Part shown: piece by piece, positions 42,513 to 52,394 of the stretch
Layout of the letters: each line of letters starts with the position of its first letter
How positions within the stretch are numbered: the first letter of the stretch is position 1
Notes under the pieces: generated by a model
Told to the model about the DNA's origin: nothing
What the model saw: the letters and a program-made list of their open reading frames with translations, nothing else
The model's database searches: none
Source of the DNA: Martelella radicis
Lineage (GTDB): Bacteria > Pseudomonadota > Alphaproteobacteria > Rhizobiales > Rhizobiaceae
Direction: 5' to 3'
Assembly (NCBI RefSeq): GCF_014196625.1
Contig: NZ_JACIDZ010000004.1
Coordinates: 248,001 to 312,000 of the forward strand
DNA: 64,000 bases
Program-made: the position numbers and the translations under genes

Positions 42513-42546
42513 AAAAAAACTGGGGCAGCCCCATTGGAGCCGCCCC
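42513..42546 (-). terminator. Rho-independent terminator of the growth-pole gene
   Basis: On the minus strand GGGGCGGC and GGCTGCCCC form a strong stem, followed by AG and a run of seven T (A-run at 42513-42519 on the plus strand), about 30 bp after the stop of the 6.5-kb gene. Confidence 0.7.
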
Positions 42547-42577
42547 ATCCTTAATTCAACTTACGGAATTCCGGTTC

Positions 42578-45500
42578 CTATTTCAGCCGTCCGGCAGCGT
42601 GGGCAAGCATGGTGTAGACCTTGCCGGTGTCCGACGTCAGGTAGGACTGGACGGCGGTGCGGTCGCGGTTCTTGCGCATCACGTCGGAGAGCAGCTTCTC
42701 GAAATCGGCGATATAGCGGTCGACGGCGGTCTTGAATTCGCGGTCGCCCTCGTACTTTGCCTTGATCTCGTCGAAGGTGCGCTGGCCCTTCAGCGTGTAG
42801 AGCCTGCGGGTGAAGACGTCACGCTCTCCCTGCTGGTAGCGTCCCCAGAGTTCGACGGAGGCGTCGTGATCGATTGCGCGGGCAATATCGACCGACAGGG
42901 AATTCAGTGAGTCGACAACCTGGTTGGGCTTGCGCTCGCTGGCGGTCGGCTGGCCGGTCCAGGCCTTCTGGCTCTCGCGCTGACCGGCTTCCTCGCGGGC
43001 GGCCGCCCGCAGAAGGTCGCTGATCCAGCCTTCGCCGCCCGGGGCATTGCTTCCAGCGGACCGGGTGACAGCCTGCTGGCGCGGTTCGCGGGCCGGCTGT
43101 TTCGGCGTTGCAGCGGAAAGATCCGGTGCGCTGAGGGAACCGGCCGGGGGGCTGGTGAACGGGCGCTGAGCGACGGGTTCTTCCTTCTTCGGCTGCGGGC
43201 GGGGCGTCTCGGGTGCCGAAACCTGCGAGCGGGATGTCGCGATCACGGAGGAGATGTCCTCAAGCGCGCGAATCTGGTCTTCGACGGCCTTGCGCATTGC
43301 CTGCGCGCTTTCGCGCGCCTCTTCCGGCATGTCATGAATGCCGCGTTTGACCGCCTCGCGCGTATTGTCGAGTTCGGAACGGATCTCCGCGGAAATCCGC
43401 TCGATTTCCTTTGTGGCGCCGGAGAAACGGCGGGCGGCGTCTTCCACCGAATTGCGCATGGTCTCGGCAACCCGCTGCGACACGCTTTCGGCGTCCTGAC
43501 CCGTCTTTTCCATCGTCGCGGCGACCGCGGCGGCGACGCCCGTCAGTCCCTTCTCGATCTCCTGCGAACGTTCGGCAAGGCCGGTTGAAAGCAGGCCAAG
43601 CGCTTCCTGGCGTTCGGACAGCGTGTTGGCGAGGTTCGACTGGGCAGCCTCGATCAGGTTTGAGGCACGGTCGAGCACGCCCGCATGGCTTTCGATCTGG
43701 GAAACGAGACCGCGAACGGTCTCAAGCGCACCGGCCGCGCTGCCGTCAAGCGCATCGACCTTCGCGCCGAGGAGATTGCTCGAATCGGCAAGCGAGGCAG
43801 CCGAACGCTCGGCCGTGTTTTCGATGCGACTTGCCGTCGAGCTCAACTGCTCGTCTGCGGAAGACAGGCGCGCGGCAGCCTGGTCGACAATGCCGGCCAG
43901 CATCTGGTGGCTCTGGCTGAGATGGCTGACCAGCGCCTCGACATTGCCGGCAAGCGCATTGCCGTCGGCGCGCAACTGGCGGCTGCTTTCCTCGGAGGCG
44001 CGGTGGATTTGCTCGGCAGCAACCCGGCCGGTCTCGCCATAACTTTCGATCAGCGGGCGGGCCTTTTCCTCGATCAGGCTGCTGAGCTCGCTCGTATGGC
44101 CGGCAAGCATAGAATTCATGTCGCGGGCGCGCTCGTCAAGGGCAGTGCCGACGGCATCGCCGCGCGCGGCGAGCACGCGATCAACCGTGCCGAGCGTTTC
44201 CTCCAGCGCCTTCATCTGGGTGCCGAGGCTGTCGCGCAGCGACTGAGCACGTGCCGTCAGCGACTGTTCCGATTCGCCAAGGCGTTCGGAAAGCATTTCG
44301 GCGGTGCCGGCGATGCCGCTGTTGAGCCGTTCGCCGCGTTCGGCCAAAAGCCGCTCTGCCTCACCCATCGTCAGGCGGATTGTCTCGATCTGGTTGTCGA
44401 TCCGGGCGCTGGTGGCGGACAGGATCTCGGAGATGCGTGTGCTGTTCTCCGAGGCGTGCTCGCCGGCGACAGCCGCCTGATTGGCAAGCTCCGCCTGCAT
44501 TTCACGTGCGCGATCGAAGATTTCGTGGGCCGAACCCTCCATGCTCCGCTGCGCGGAGGCGACCGCGCCGGAAACCTGTTCGGTGAAGCCCTGGCCGGCT
44601 TGTTCCAGCTTGATGCGTGCGTCCTCGGCGCTGCGGCCCATCTCGGCTGAGCTCTCCGAAACCGTTTCGCGGATGCGCCCGGCAAGCTCGGTGGTGCGGC
44701 GGTCCATGGTCTCGCTGATATTGACGAGGCCCTGGTCGAGCGCGCCTTCGAGTTTCGAAAAACGGGTCTCGATGTGTTCCTGGCCGTCGTTGAGCGCCGC
44801 GGCGATGGCGGAGCGGCGCGCCTCGAGCGTTTCACTGAGCCTTTCGGCGGCCGCGCCGCTTGCCGTCTCGATCATCCGGGTCTTTTCATCGAGCATGCCG
44901 CCAAGACGTTCGTCCATCTGCGAACCCGTCAGCATGAAGGCGTTTTCATGCGTCAGCAGCGTCTCGTTCAGCGTGTTGGCGATGGTTTCGCCTGCCTGTT
45001 CGAGCCTTCTGGTGTTCTCGGCCAACGTTTCGCCAACGCGTCCGTTGATGGTCTCGCCCGAGGCCGCGAGCCGGTCGGCAGCGTCCTGCGTCGCCCGCTC
45101 AAAGCCCGCGCTCTGCTCGGCAAAGGTCGTTTCCAGGCGGCTGCGCGTCGTCTCTCCGGTTTCGGCGAGGTTCTCGACATGGCGCGAAAGCGAGGAGGTG
45201 AGGCGGCTTTCGACGGCCCCGCCGGTGTTTTCAATGGCGCCGGCATGGTCGTGCAGCGCCTTGTCTAGGCGGCGTCCGGCCTCGTCAACCAGACCCTCGA
45301 TCCGCAGCGCGCCGCTTTCCACGCTCTGGCCGTGTCTGTCGAGGCTTTCGCCAAGCGCGCCGAACGAGGTTTCGACCCGGTCGGTCATCGTCTCGGCGGA
45401 ACGCGTGATCAAGCCGGCTGCGGTGGATACTCTTTCGGCGATCGCGCCGGCGGAGCCGCGCAGCCGGTCCTCAAGCGCCATGCCGGCCTTGTCGATCGTG

Positions 45501-48500
45501 TCGCGCAGCGCGCTCTCGCGGCCTTCCAGAGACATTTCAAGCAGGCTGGAGGATGCGGCGATCGTCGCGGAAATGCTGGTGGTGCCGTCGGAAAGCGTTT
45601 CCGAAATATCGGCGCTCGCCCGCTCGATGGCGCCTTCGAGCGCGCCCGTTCCTGTGCGCAGGCTTTCTTCCAGACGCGACTGCCCATGCTCATACGCGTC
45701 GCGGATGCCCGCCTCGCGTTCGGCGAATGTCCGGGTGATCCGACCGTCGATTTCGGCGATGCGGCCGTCGAGGGCGCTCGCCTGGGTGTCCACGGTTTCC
45801 TGAAGCTTGGATGAGACTTCCCGATAGGCGCCCGAAAGGCGGTTCTGGTTTTCGGTAAGCGTTTCGGCAAGACGCGTAGTCGATGATTCGATCGTCTGAC
45901 CGAAGCTTTCCTCGCTGGTCGAAAGCGTCGTGGCCAGCATGATGGCGTGATCGTTCAGCCGTTCGTCAAGCCGCTCGCTTGCGCCGGAAAGGGCGGCGGT
46001 GATGTTCTGCTCGCGCTGGCCGAGGCCGGTTTCGAGTCTGTCCGCGGCGTTTCCGACCGAGGTCTCGAAGCGCTGGCCGGCCGTCTCTAGCGTTTCGGCG
46101 ATCTTTTCCTGGCTCTTCTCGCTGGCGCTGCTGAGGCGACGCTCATGCTCGCCGAAAGTTTCCTCCAGAGCGGTCTGTGCCGAGGAAAGGCTCTTTGAAA
46201 GCGCGTCGGATCTTTCCGTAAGCCGGGCATCGAGCCGCTCGCTCGCGCCGGAAAGGGCGGCGGTGATGTCGGCCTCGCCACTGCCGAGGCGCTCGTTGAA
46301 ATGCTCAAGCTGGCGGTCGATATGGCCGGTGGCATCGGCAAGCGAGCGGTCCAGCCGACCCTGGCCTGCTTCCAGCGTCTCTCCGAGCCGGGCGGTGCGC
46401 GAGCCGATCGTCTGGCCAAGGGTTTCTTCGGCGGTCGAAAGCGTGGTGGCGATCATGATGGACTGTTCGTTCATCTGTTCGCCGAGGCGTTCGGTGGCAG
46501 CCGAAATGGTCGCACCGATGCCGGTCGAGCCGTCATTGATCTGGGCGTTGAAGCGCTGAAGCTGGGCGTCGAGCCGCTCCGACGCGCCGGAGAGGGAGCT
46601 GTCGATGCGGCCATGACCCGTATTCAGCGTTTCCTGCAGTCGCTCGGAATGGGTGTTCAGCGTGTCCCCGAAGGTTTCCTCGGCCGCTGAAAGCGTGGTG
46701 GCCAGCATGATGGCCTGATCGTTCATCTGTTCGCCAAGGCGCTGCGAGGCGGCCGACATGGCCGAGGTGATGCCCGTCTCGCTCTCGTCAACCTTCGCTC
46801 TGAAGTCGCTGAGCTGCGCATCGAGCCGTTCGGACGCGCCCGAAAGCGAGCCGCTGAGCCGTTCATGGCCCTGGCGCAGGGTCTCTTCAAGCTTGTCGGA
46901 ATGAGCCCCGAGGGTCTCGCCGAAAGTCTCTTCGCTCAAGGACAATGTGGCCGCCAGGCCTGCCGCATGCTCATGCATACGATCCTGCAGGCGCTCCGAG
47001 GCATTGTCGAGAACGGCGGCAATGCCGTTTTCGCCGTTGCCCACCCGTTCGTTGAACTGGGCAAGCTGTGCGTCAAGCCGGTCCGAGGCGCCCGTCAGCG
47101 TGCCGCTCAGGCGTTCATTGCCCTCGCGCATGCGCTCCTCGATCCGCGTGGTGTGGCCCTCCAGCGACATCGCAAAGGCTTCTTCGCTCGTCGACAGCGT
47201 GGTGGCCAGCATGATTGCCTGATCGTTCATGCGTTCGCCGAGTCGCTCGCCCGCATCATTCAACGTGGCGCTGATATTGGCCTCGCCGCCGGTGATCTGC
47301 TGGTTGAAGCGGGTAAGCTTTTCCTCCAGTCGTTCGGCAGCCTCGCCGAAGACCTGTTCGAGCTTTCCATGGTCGCGTCCGACCGTCTCGGTGATCTCGT
47401 CCGTGCGGGTTTTCAGCGTCTGGTCGAGCATTTCTGTGCTCGTCGAGAGCGTCGTCGCCAGCGACAGCGTATGGTCGGTCATGCGCTCCTGCAGCCGGTC
47501 GGAGGCGTGCGAGAGCATGGAATCGATGCTCGATTCGCCCTCGGAGAAGATCTGGTTGAAGCGGCCGAGCGTGTTGTCGATCCGGCTCTCCATCGCGCTG
47601 CCGCTGTCCTCGAACGCGCCGGTGAAGGCGTCGAGCCTGCCGTCGAGATCTGTCCCGAGACGCGCAATCGTCGCCTCGAGGCGCTGGTCGACATACTGGC
47701 TGCGCTCTTCGACCTGACGGGCGATCTCGGCGTCAGTCTCGCTGATCTGCTGGTTGAAGCGGGCCTGGCTCTCGCTGAGCGTCGCCGAAAGGCCGCCGAC
47801 AACCCGCTCCAGCGCTGCGTTCATCGCGGCTTCACTGTCCTCAGCGACCGTGCGCAGGGTTTCGGTGCGTTCCCCGAGAAGCGTTTCGAGCGCGCCGCCG
47901 CGTTCGGCAAGCGCCGAGGTGACCTGTTCGGTCTTCTCGTTGAGGGCGGTGGCGCTGGTGTTGAAGTCGCCGATCAGCGTCCTGCCGCGCTCTTCGAAGC
48001 GCTGGGACAGGTCGTTGAAGCGCTTGTCGAAGAGATCGGAGAGCTCGCCGTAGCTTCGGTCGAACTCGCTTCTGAGCGCGCTCGAGCGATCCTCCAGAAG
48101 GTCCCCGATCGAGGACACGGCGCGGGCGGTGTTTTCGTCGATCACCGCGGCGCGGGTCTCCAGCATTTCCGCGACGCCATCGCCGGCCGTGCTCACCTTG
48201 CGGGTGAGTTCGTCCATTACCGTGCCGATTTCATCCTTGAGCTGGTCGTTGGTGCCGAGGATCGAGGTCCTGAGGCGGGCGGCGTGATTGACCACGGCCT
48301 CGCGCTCGGCCGTCAGTTCCTGCACCAGGTTGCGGATGCGCATCTCGTTGTCGGCATAGCTGCGCTCGAGCGCGTTGACCTCGGAATGGACGAGATTTTC
48401 CAGCTCGGAGGCGCGGGCAATAGTCCGCTCGATGCCCTCGTTCATGGCATAGACTTCGCGGCGGACCGCCTGGCTGACATTGCGCACCTGCTGTGCGGCA

Positions 48501-49063
48501 TTTTCGTCGGGATCGGACAGGCGAAGCGCCACTTCGGCCATCGAGCGGGCGGCTTCCTGCATGTCGCGGGCGCGCGCCAGCATGAGGTTGAAGGCGTAGA
48601 AGACGAAGATCGGGGCAACGGTGAGCGCCGCAGCGAGGCCGATACCGTCGATGCTCAGAATGTCGGCGAAGGAGGAGGCGTTGAAGATCCGGCTTCCGAA
48701 GGTGACCAGCGTTCCCGTGACGCCGATTGCAAGCCAGCCGGCGGACATGATCGTGGAATTGCGAAGCGCCCTGACGGTCGAACGGCGTTCGAAGGCCTTC
48801 AGCACGCGCTGGGTCGACAGCATGCCCGGATCATTGGCAGGCCGGAAGGCGGGCGATTTCGGGCGCGGCGCGTTGGCGCGGTTATCTTCCGGGCGGGCGC
48901 CGCTCGCGGCCGGGCGCGCGAAGACGCTTTCCTTGCGGGGCGCTTCCTGTTCGCGCTGCGCCTCGTCTTCAGCGTTCTGTTCCGACGAATCGGGGGACAG
49001 GGCATCCTCCAGCGCGTGGAGTGCCTGATCATCGAGCGAAGTGCCGCCTGATTGTTTCGCCAT
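42578..49063 (-). CDS. gpr: Growth Pole Ring (GPR/RgsE)-like giant coiled-coil protein
   Basis: 2161-residue protein. A charged, Pro-rich N-terminus (about 1-95) is followed by two membrane segments (about 102-125 and 137-160). Then come some 1700 residues of continuous amphipathic helix rich in Glu, Arg, Ala, Ser and Thr, and a C-terminal globular part (about 1980-2161) with DASVELWGRYQQGERDVFTRRLYTLKGQ. The size, two helices and apolipoprotein-like helices match GPR of Agrobacterium and RgsE of Sinorhizobium, inner-membrane proteins that ring the growing pole and are needed for polar growth and rod shape. Five consecutive 84-residue repeats lie at 46223-47482. The start at 49063 (MAKQSGG) is preferred to one six codons upstream. 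Automatic annotation often calls it kinesin-like or apolipoprotein-like. Confidence 0.85.
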   Translation of the reverse strand: MAKQSGGTSLDDQALHALEDALSPDSSEQNAEDEAQREQEAPRKESVFARPAASGARPEDNRANAPRPKSPAFRPANDPGMLSTQRVLKAFERRSTVRALRNSTIMSAGWLAIGVTGTLVTFGSRIFNASSFADILSIDGIGLAAALTVAPIFVFYAFNLMLARARDMQEAARSMAEVALRLSDPDENAAQQVRNVSQAVRREVYAMNEGIERTIARASELENLVHSEVNALERSYADNEMRIRNLVQELTAEREAVVNHAARLRTSILGTNDQLKDEIGTVMDELTRKVSTAGDGVAEMLETRAAVIDENTARAVSSIGDLLEDRSSALRSEFDRSYGELSDLFDKRFNDLSQRFEERGRTLIGDFNTSATALNEKTEQVTSALAERGGALETLLGERTETLRTVAEDSEAAMNAALERVVGGLSATLSESQARFNQQISETDAEIARQVEERSQYVDQRLEATIARLGTDLDGRLDAFTGAFEDSGSAMESRIDNTLGRFNQIFSEGESSIDSMLSHASDRLQERMTDHTLSLATTLSTSTEMLDQTLKTRTDEITETVGRDHGKLEQVFGEAAERLEEKLTRFNQQITGGEANISATLNDAGERLGERMNDQAIMLATTLSTSEEAFAMSLEGHTTRIEERMREGNERLSGTLTGASDRLDAQLAQFNERVGNGENGIAAVLDNASERLQDRMHEHAAGLAATLSLSEETFGETLGAHSDKLEETLRQGHERLSGSLSGASERLDAQLSDFRAKVDESETGITSAMSAASQRLGEQMNDQAIMLATTLSAAEETFGDTLNTHSERLQETLNTGHGRIDSSLSGASERLDAQLQRFNAQINDGSTGIGATISAATERLGEQMNEQSIMIATTLSTAEETLGQTIGSRTARLGETLEAGQGRLDRSLADATGHIDRQLEHFNERLGSGEADITAALSGASERLDARLTERSDALSKSLSSAQTALEETFGEHERRLSSASEKSQEKIAETLETAGQRFETSVGNAADRLETGLGQREQNITAALSGASERLDERLNDHAIMLATTLSTSEESFGQTIESSTTRLAETLTENQNRLSGAYREVSSKLQETVDTQASALDGRIAEIDGRITRTFAEREAGIRDAYEHGQSRLEESLRTGTGALEGAIERASADISETLSDGTTSISATIAASSSLLEMSLEGRESALRDTIDKAGMALEDRLRGSAGAIAERVSTAAGLITRSAETMTDRVETSFGALGESLDRHGQSVESGALRIEGLVDEAGRRLDKALHDHAGAIENTGGAVESRLTSSLSRHVENLAETGETTRSRLETTFAEQSAGFERATQDAADRLAASGETINGRVGETLAENTRRLEQAGETIANTLNETLLTHENAFMLTGSQMDERLGGMLDEKTRMIETASGAAAERLSETLEARRSAIAAALNDGQEHIETRFSKLEGALDQGLVNISETMDRRTTELAGRIRETVSESSAEMGRSAEDARIKLEQAGQGFTEQVSGAVASAQRSMEGSAHEIFDRAREMQAELANQAAVAGEHASENSTRISEILSATSARIDNQIETIRLTMGEAERLLAERGERLNSGIAGTAEMLSERLGESEQSLTARAQSLRDSLGTQMKALEETLGTVDRVLAARGDAVGTALDERARDMNSMLAGHTSELSSLIEEKARPLIESYGETGRVAAEQIHRASEESSRQLRADGNALAGNVEALVSHLSQSHQMLAGIVDQAAARLSSADEQLSSTASRIENTAERSAASLADSSNLLGAKVDALDGSAAGALETVRGLVSQIESHAGVLDRASNLIEAAQSNLANTLSERQEALGLLSTGLAERSQEIEKGLTGVAAAVAATMEKTGQDAESVSQRVAETMRNSVEDAARRFSGATKEIERISAEIRSELDNTREAVKRGIHDMPEEARESAQAMRKAVEDQIRALEDISSVIATSRSQVSAPETPRPQPKKEEPVAQRPFTSPPAGSLSAPDLSAATPKQPAREPRQQAVTRSAGSNAPGGEGWISDLLRAAAREEAGQRESQKAWTGQPTASERKPNQVVDSLNSLSVDIARAIDHDASVELWGRYQQGERDVFTRRLYTLKGQRTFDEIKAKYEGDREFKTAVDRYIADFEKLLSDVMRKNRDRTAVQSYLTSDTGKVYTMLAHAAGRLK
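46223..47482 (-). repeat. Five in-phase 252-bp (84-residue) tandem repeats inside the growth-pole gene
   Basis: Units start at 47482, 47230, 46978, 46726 and 46474, each exactly 252 bp. Each begins with M(T/N/H)(D/E)(H/Q) followed by LATTLS-type sequence and contains ASERLDAQL or a close variant in the middle. 84 residues equals twelve heptads, so the unit preserves helix phase. Flanking units are related but vary in length (the next is 88 residues). Confidence 0.85.
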
Positions 49064-49602
49064 GGATACGCCTCGTGACACATGGGCCTATTCAGGGCGC
49101 CCGTCTTAAGCCGATGCGCCGCAAACACCCAGAAACTTCAAAACCGGTGGCCACTCTGTCCCTTTCGGGGCGGGGCGGACGGCCGGCACACAGGTTTGAA
49201 ACAGTCTCCAAATGCCTTGTCTCAAACACCCGCGACCTTGAAGGCGGGCAGTTGAAGACAGGCAAATGTCTTCTATTTCAAGGGATTACCCCCGTTTTCA
49301 ATCGCATATTCACAATAGCCATACAACATCAACCAGAAGGCCGGACCGGGCCGCAAGCCGGTTCGGTCGACAAATGCCGTCAGCGGAAGCTGCAAAAAGC
49401 GATCAAATTCCGTCATTTAGCAAATATTAACCATAATACGCCTTTTCTGAGGCTTTCCACATCGTCACGTTTTTTCTCACGCACGCACACGCCACGATGA
49501 TGGGGCGGCGGTTGGTCGCAATATTGACTGTTCGCGCGGAATGAGGGAAGAACCGGTCAATCCCGAAGCCGCCCGGCACTTTAGAACATTAAGGTCCATG
49601 AC
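49064..49602. other. Divergent intergenic region, no gene recognised
   Basis: 539 bp between the growth-pole gene and the ferredoxin gene, which run divergently. A short GC-rich inverted repeat lies near 49342-49370, and an AT-rich stretch at about 49418-49440 may hold promoters. A TTGACT hexamer at 49524 has no clear -10 partner. No coding frame is convincing. Confidence 0.5.
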
Positions 49603-49923
49603 ATGCTCAAACTGAAAATCATCGGCAATGATGACACCGTCTACGATCTCGAGGTGGAGGAAGGCTCCACGGTGATGGAGAACGCGGTGCGCAACGGCGT
49701 TCCGGGCATCGTGGCCGAATGCGGCGGCGCCTGCGCCTGCGCCACCTGTCATGTCTATGTCGATGAGGAATGGTTCGAGAAGGTCGGCGAGCCCGAGCCG
49801 ATGGAGGAAGACATGCTGGACTTCGCTGTCGACCTGCGCGCCAATTCGCGTCTCTCCTGTCAGATCAACATGCGCCCGGAATTTGACGGGCTGACGGTGC
49901 GCGTGCCGGACGAGCAGGGTTGA
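49603..49923 (+). CDS. fdx: Adrenodoxin-type 2Fe-2S ferredoxin
   Basis: 106-residue ferredoxin. Cluster ligands are in ECGGACACATCHVYV (CX5CX2C) with the fourth Cys in SRLSCQINM. The acidic interaction helix (EWFEKVGEPEPMEEDMLDFAVDL) is typical of the adrenodoxin/putidaredoxin class. It lies about 75 bp upstream of folP. Likely partners are Fe-S assembly, heme or cytochrome P450 systems elsewhere; the window shows none. Confidence 0.93.
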   Translation: MLKLKIIGNDDTVYDLEVEEGSTVMENAVRNGVPGIVAECGGACACATCHVYVDEEWFEKVGEPEPMEEDMLDFAVDLRANSRLSCQINMRPEFDGLTVRVPDEQG

Positions 49924-49998
49924 GGCGTTCCGCAGGGCGCAAACCGGCCGGACGCGCAAATGGCAAGCCGGAACGGGTGATGAGGGAAGGGTAGCGAC

Positions 49999-50871
49999 AT
50001 GATGCGAGCCCCGAAGACCTGCTTCAGGCCGCGCATGCTTTCCTGCGCCGGCGGTCGCACGCTTGCGCTTGGACCGGCAGGCGTGTTGATGGCGATTATC
50101 AACGTGACGCCGGATTCCTTTTCGGATGGCGGCCGTTTTGCGAATACTGCTGCCGTCATCGACTATGCGCTTCAGGCTGTCGCCGATGGAGCCGCCATTC
50201 TCGATATCGGCGGCGAGTCGACCCGGCCGGGCGCCGCTCCGGTTTCCGCCGATGAAGAGCAGGCGCGCGTCTTGCCCGTGATCGAGGCGCTGGCGACAAA
50301 GACCGAGGCGCTGATCTCCATCGACACCTATCGTGCCGATACGGCGCGGCTTGCCATTGCCGCCGGGGCCCACATCATCAACGACGTAACCGGCGGTACT
50401 GGCGAGCCGGCCATTCTTGCGCTCGCGGCCAGGACCGGAGCGGGCTATTGCCTCATGCATACGAGCCGCGATCGCGAGACGCTTGCCGAACCCGTCGCCG
50501 ACCAGCTCTTCTTTCTGGAGAAGGCGCTTGCCGCCGCGCGCGCTGCCGGCGTCGGAGAGGCGCAGTTGGCAATCGATCCGGGTTTCGGCTTCGGTAAGGA
50601 CGTCGAGGACAATCTCGATGTCATGGCGCATCTCGATGCCCTTCACGCGCTTGACCTGCCGATCCTGATCGGCACGTCGCGCAAGCGTTTCGTCGGCGCG
50701 ATCGGCGGCGGCGAGGACAATCTGACCCGCGATTTCGCAACGGCGTCGACCACCGCCATCACCCGCCTTTCGGGCGGCGCGATCTTCCGCGTTCACAATG
50801 TCGGTGCCAGTCGCGCGGCGCTTGCATTTGCCGATGCCATGATCGCGCGGCGCATGGGAGACCTGTCATGA
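49999..50871 (+). CDS. folP: Dihydropteroate synthase
   Basis: 290-residue TIM-barrel enzyme that joins p-aminobenzoate to the pterin pyrophosphate in folate synthesis. Signature 1 is MAIINVTPDSFSDGGRF and signature 2 is AAILDIGGESTRPGAAPVS; IDPGFGFGKDVEDN and the C-terminal IFRVHNVGASRAAL are also present. The ATG at 49999 gives the usual length with a short N-terminal extension. The stop overlaps the folB start by four bases. Confidence 0.96.
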   Translation: MMRAPKTCFRPRMLSCAGGRTLALGPAGVLMAIINVTPDSFSDGGRFANTAAVIDYALQAVADGAAILDIGGESTRPGAAPVSADEEQARVLPVIEALATKTEALISIDTYRADTARLAIAAGAHIINDVTGGTGEPAILALAARTGAGYCLMHTSRDRETLAEPVADQLFFLEKALAAARAAGVGEAQLAIDPGFGFGKDVEDNLDVMAHLDALHALDLPILIGTSRKRFVGAIGGGEDNLTRDFATASTTAITRLSGGAIFRVHNVGASRAALAFADAMIARRMGDLS

Positions 50872-51239
50872 ACGGCCATTATGTCATAACGCTGAAGAAT
50901 TGCGCTTTCTTCTCCACCCACGGCGTGATGGAGGAGGAGGAACGGCTCGGCCAGCGCTTCTATGTCGACATCACCATGCAAATCGAGGACGAGACGGCCG
51001 TGCTCCATGACGACTTTTCCGAGGCCGTGGACTATGGCGAGGTTTACCGCATCATCAACGACGTCGTGACCGGCCGCCGTTTCAAACTGATCGAGGCCCT
51101 TGCGCACGCGATCGCCGTTTCGGTCTCGCGCCATTACGATGCGATCAGGCGGATCGAGGTGACGGTGCGCAAGCCGTCCGCGCCGGTGCCCGGCCTGCTC
51201 GACCATGCAGAGGCCAAGGTCGCCTACGATGTCGAATGA
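50868..51239 (+). CDS. folB: Dihydroneopterin aldolase
   Basis: 123-residue enzyme that converts dihydroneopterin to 6-hydroxymethyl-dihydropterin and glycolaldehyde. Family motifs are ITLKNCAFFSTHGVMEEEERLGQRFYVDI with the conserved Gly-Val-x-x-x-E, the DYGEVY motif and LIEALAHAIA with the catalytic Lys replaced region downstream (VTVRKPSAP). Translationally coupled to folP and folK (overlaps of 4 and 11 bp). Confidence 0.95.
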   Translation: MNGHYVITLKNCAFFSTHGVMEEEERLGQRFYVDITMQIEDETAVLHDDFSEAVDYGEVYRIINDVVTGRRFKLIEALAHAIAVSVSRHYDAIRRIEVTVRKPSAPVPGLLDHAEAKVAYDVE

Positions 51240-51741
51240 GAGGGGCCGCGCCGCGCTCGGCCTTGGCGGCAATCTGGGAGAACCGGCCCTGGCCATGGCC
51301 AGCGCGCTTTCCCTGCTTGACGGCGATCCGGAAACAACCGTCGTCGCGGTTTCGCGTCTTTTCCGGACGCCGCCCTGGGGGCCGGTTCCTCAACCGCCCT
51401 TCATCAATTGCTGTGCGCTGATCGAAACGGAACGCGCGCCGGAAGCGCTGATGCGTTTCTGCCTCGATATCGAAAAGCGGCTGAAACGGGTGCGCGACCA
51501 GCGCTGGGGCCCGCGCCTCATCGATATCGATATCCTGACCTTCGGCGATCTTTCTCGTGAAAGCGCCTTGCTCACCCTCCCGCATCCACGCATGACGGAG
51601 CGGGGCTTCGTGCTCGTGCCGCTTGCCGAGATCGCGCCGGAGCAATTGGTGGGAGGGCGGACGGTCGCCGAATGGCGCGCTATGGCGGACACGGCCGATA
51701 TCGACCCCGTCAGCGAAGACGGATCGTGGTGGAAGGTCTGA
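51229..51741 (+). CDS. folK: 6-hydroxymethyl-dihydropterin pyrophosphokinase
   Basis: 170-residue kinase that activates the pterin for FolP. Signatures are LGLGGNLGEP, PPFINCCALIETE and the HPPK motif RWGPRLIDIDIL, with HPRMTERGFVLVPLAEIAP. The start at 51229 overlaps the folB end by 11 bp; an earlier ATG at 51205 is deeper inside folB. Convergent with the exported hypothetical gene, 6 bp apart. Confidence 0.95.
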   Translation: MSNERGRAALGLGGNLGEPALAMASALSLLDGDPETTVVAVSRLFRTPPWGPVPQPPFINCCALIETERAPEALMRFCLDIEKRLKRVRDQRWGPRLIDIDILTFGDLSRESALLTLPHPRMTERGFVLVPLAEIAPEQLVGGRTVAEWRAMADTADIDPVSEDGSWWKV

Positions 51742-51747
51742 TGCGGT

Positions 51748-52296
51748 TCAGTCGACGGAGCCGACCGAAAACGGGTCCGTCTGGCGTTTCAGCGACAGGC
51801 CAATCACCGGCACGTAGCGCGTGCCGCCCTTGATCAGAAGCGTGATGTTGAGGTCCTCGTCTCCGATGAGATTGGTCACGAGCGCGCCCTCGACCTCCTC
51901 GCGCCTGAGCGCGATCACCGCCTTGCCGTCCTCGACCGATCCGCCGGTGACCTCGAGCCCGTCGCCGTCCTCGCCATCGAGAAACCGGCCGCGATAGCCG
52001 TCCTTCTCGCGAATGAAGATGGCGGTCATCGGATGGGTGAACAATCCAGCCCGACATTTGCCGTCGAGCTTGAAGCCCTGCGTGTCGCCTTCGATGGGAA
52101 GCCCGTCAAGCTCGCAGCGAAAGCGTGTGCCCTTCATCTTGCCCTCGACGATCTTGCCGGGGCCGGACCATTTGCCGGCCACCTGGCGGAAGAAGGCGCT
52201 GTCGTCGCTTTCGGCCGCTGAGGCTGCGGGCAGGGCGGAGACAAGGGCTGCGGCGATCATCGCGGAACTGAACAGGCGTGCTGGCCGTCGTGTCAT
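51748..52296 (-). CDS. Exported protein of unknown function
   Basis: 182 residues with a signal peptide (about 1-28, ending ALPAASA-AE). The mature part looks like a small beta-rich domain: VAGKWSGPGKIVEGKMKGTRFRCELDG, GKCRAGLFTHPMTAIF and GYRGRFLDGEDGDGLEVTGG, with two Cys that may pair. Similar proteins are common, uncharacterised periplasmic proteins in Rhizobiales. No function can be assigned. Confidence 0.75.
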   Translation of the reverse strand: MTRRPARLFSSAMIAAALVSALPAASAAESDDSAFFRQVAGKWSGPGKIVEGKMKGTRFRCELDGLPIEGDTQGFKLDGKCRAGLFTHPMTAIFIREKDGYRGRFLDGEDGDGLEVTGGSVEDGKAVIALRREEVEGALVTNLIGDEDLNITLLIKGGTRYVPVIGLSLKRQTDPFSVGSVD

Positions 52297-52394
52297 CTTG
52301 GCGCTTCCGGGCAGGGCGGTTTCTATCGAGCGGCAAGAATGAAGGTCAAACGTTAAGCTTTGGTTTTTCTGCCCGCATTGCGGGTGGATGAACG

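Noticed and set aside
46223-47482. CRISPR-like or satellite array
   Set aside because: The period is 252 bp, lies in frame within one protein, and units diverge as protein repeats do; there are no short constant repeats with unique spacers.
46865-49051. Open frame of about 728 codons on the plus strand
   Set aside because: Antisense to the repetitive growth-pole gene, whose repeated codon pattern keeps the opposite frame open. No domain or start signal.
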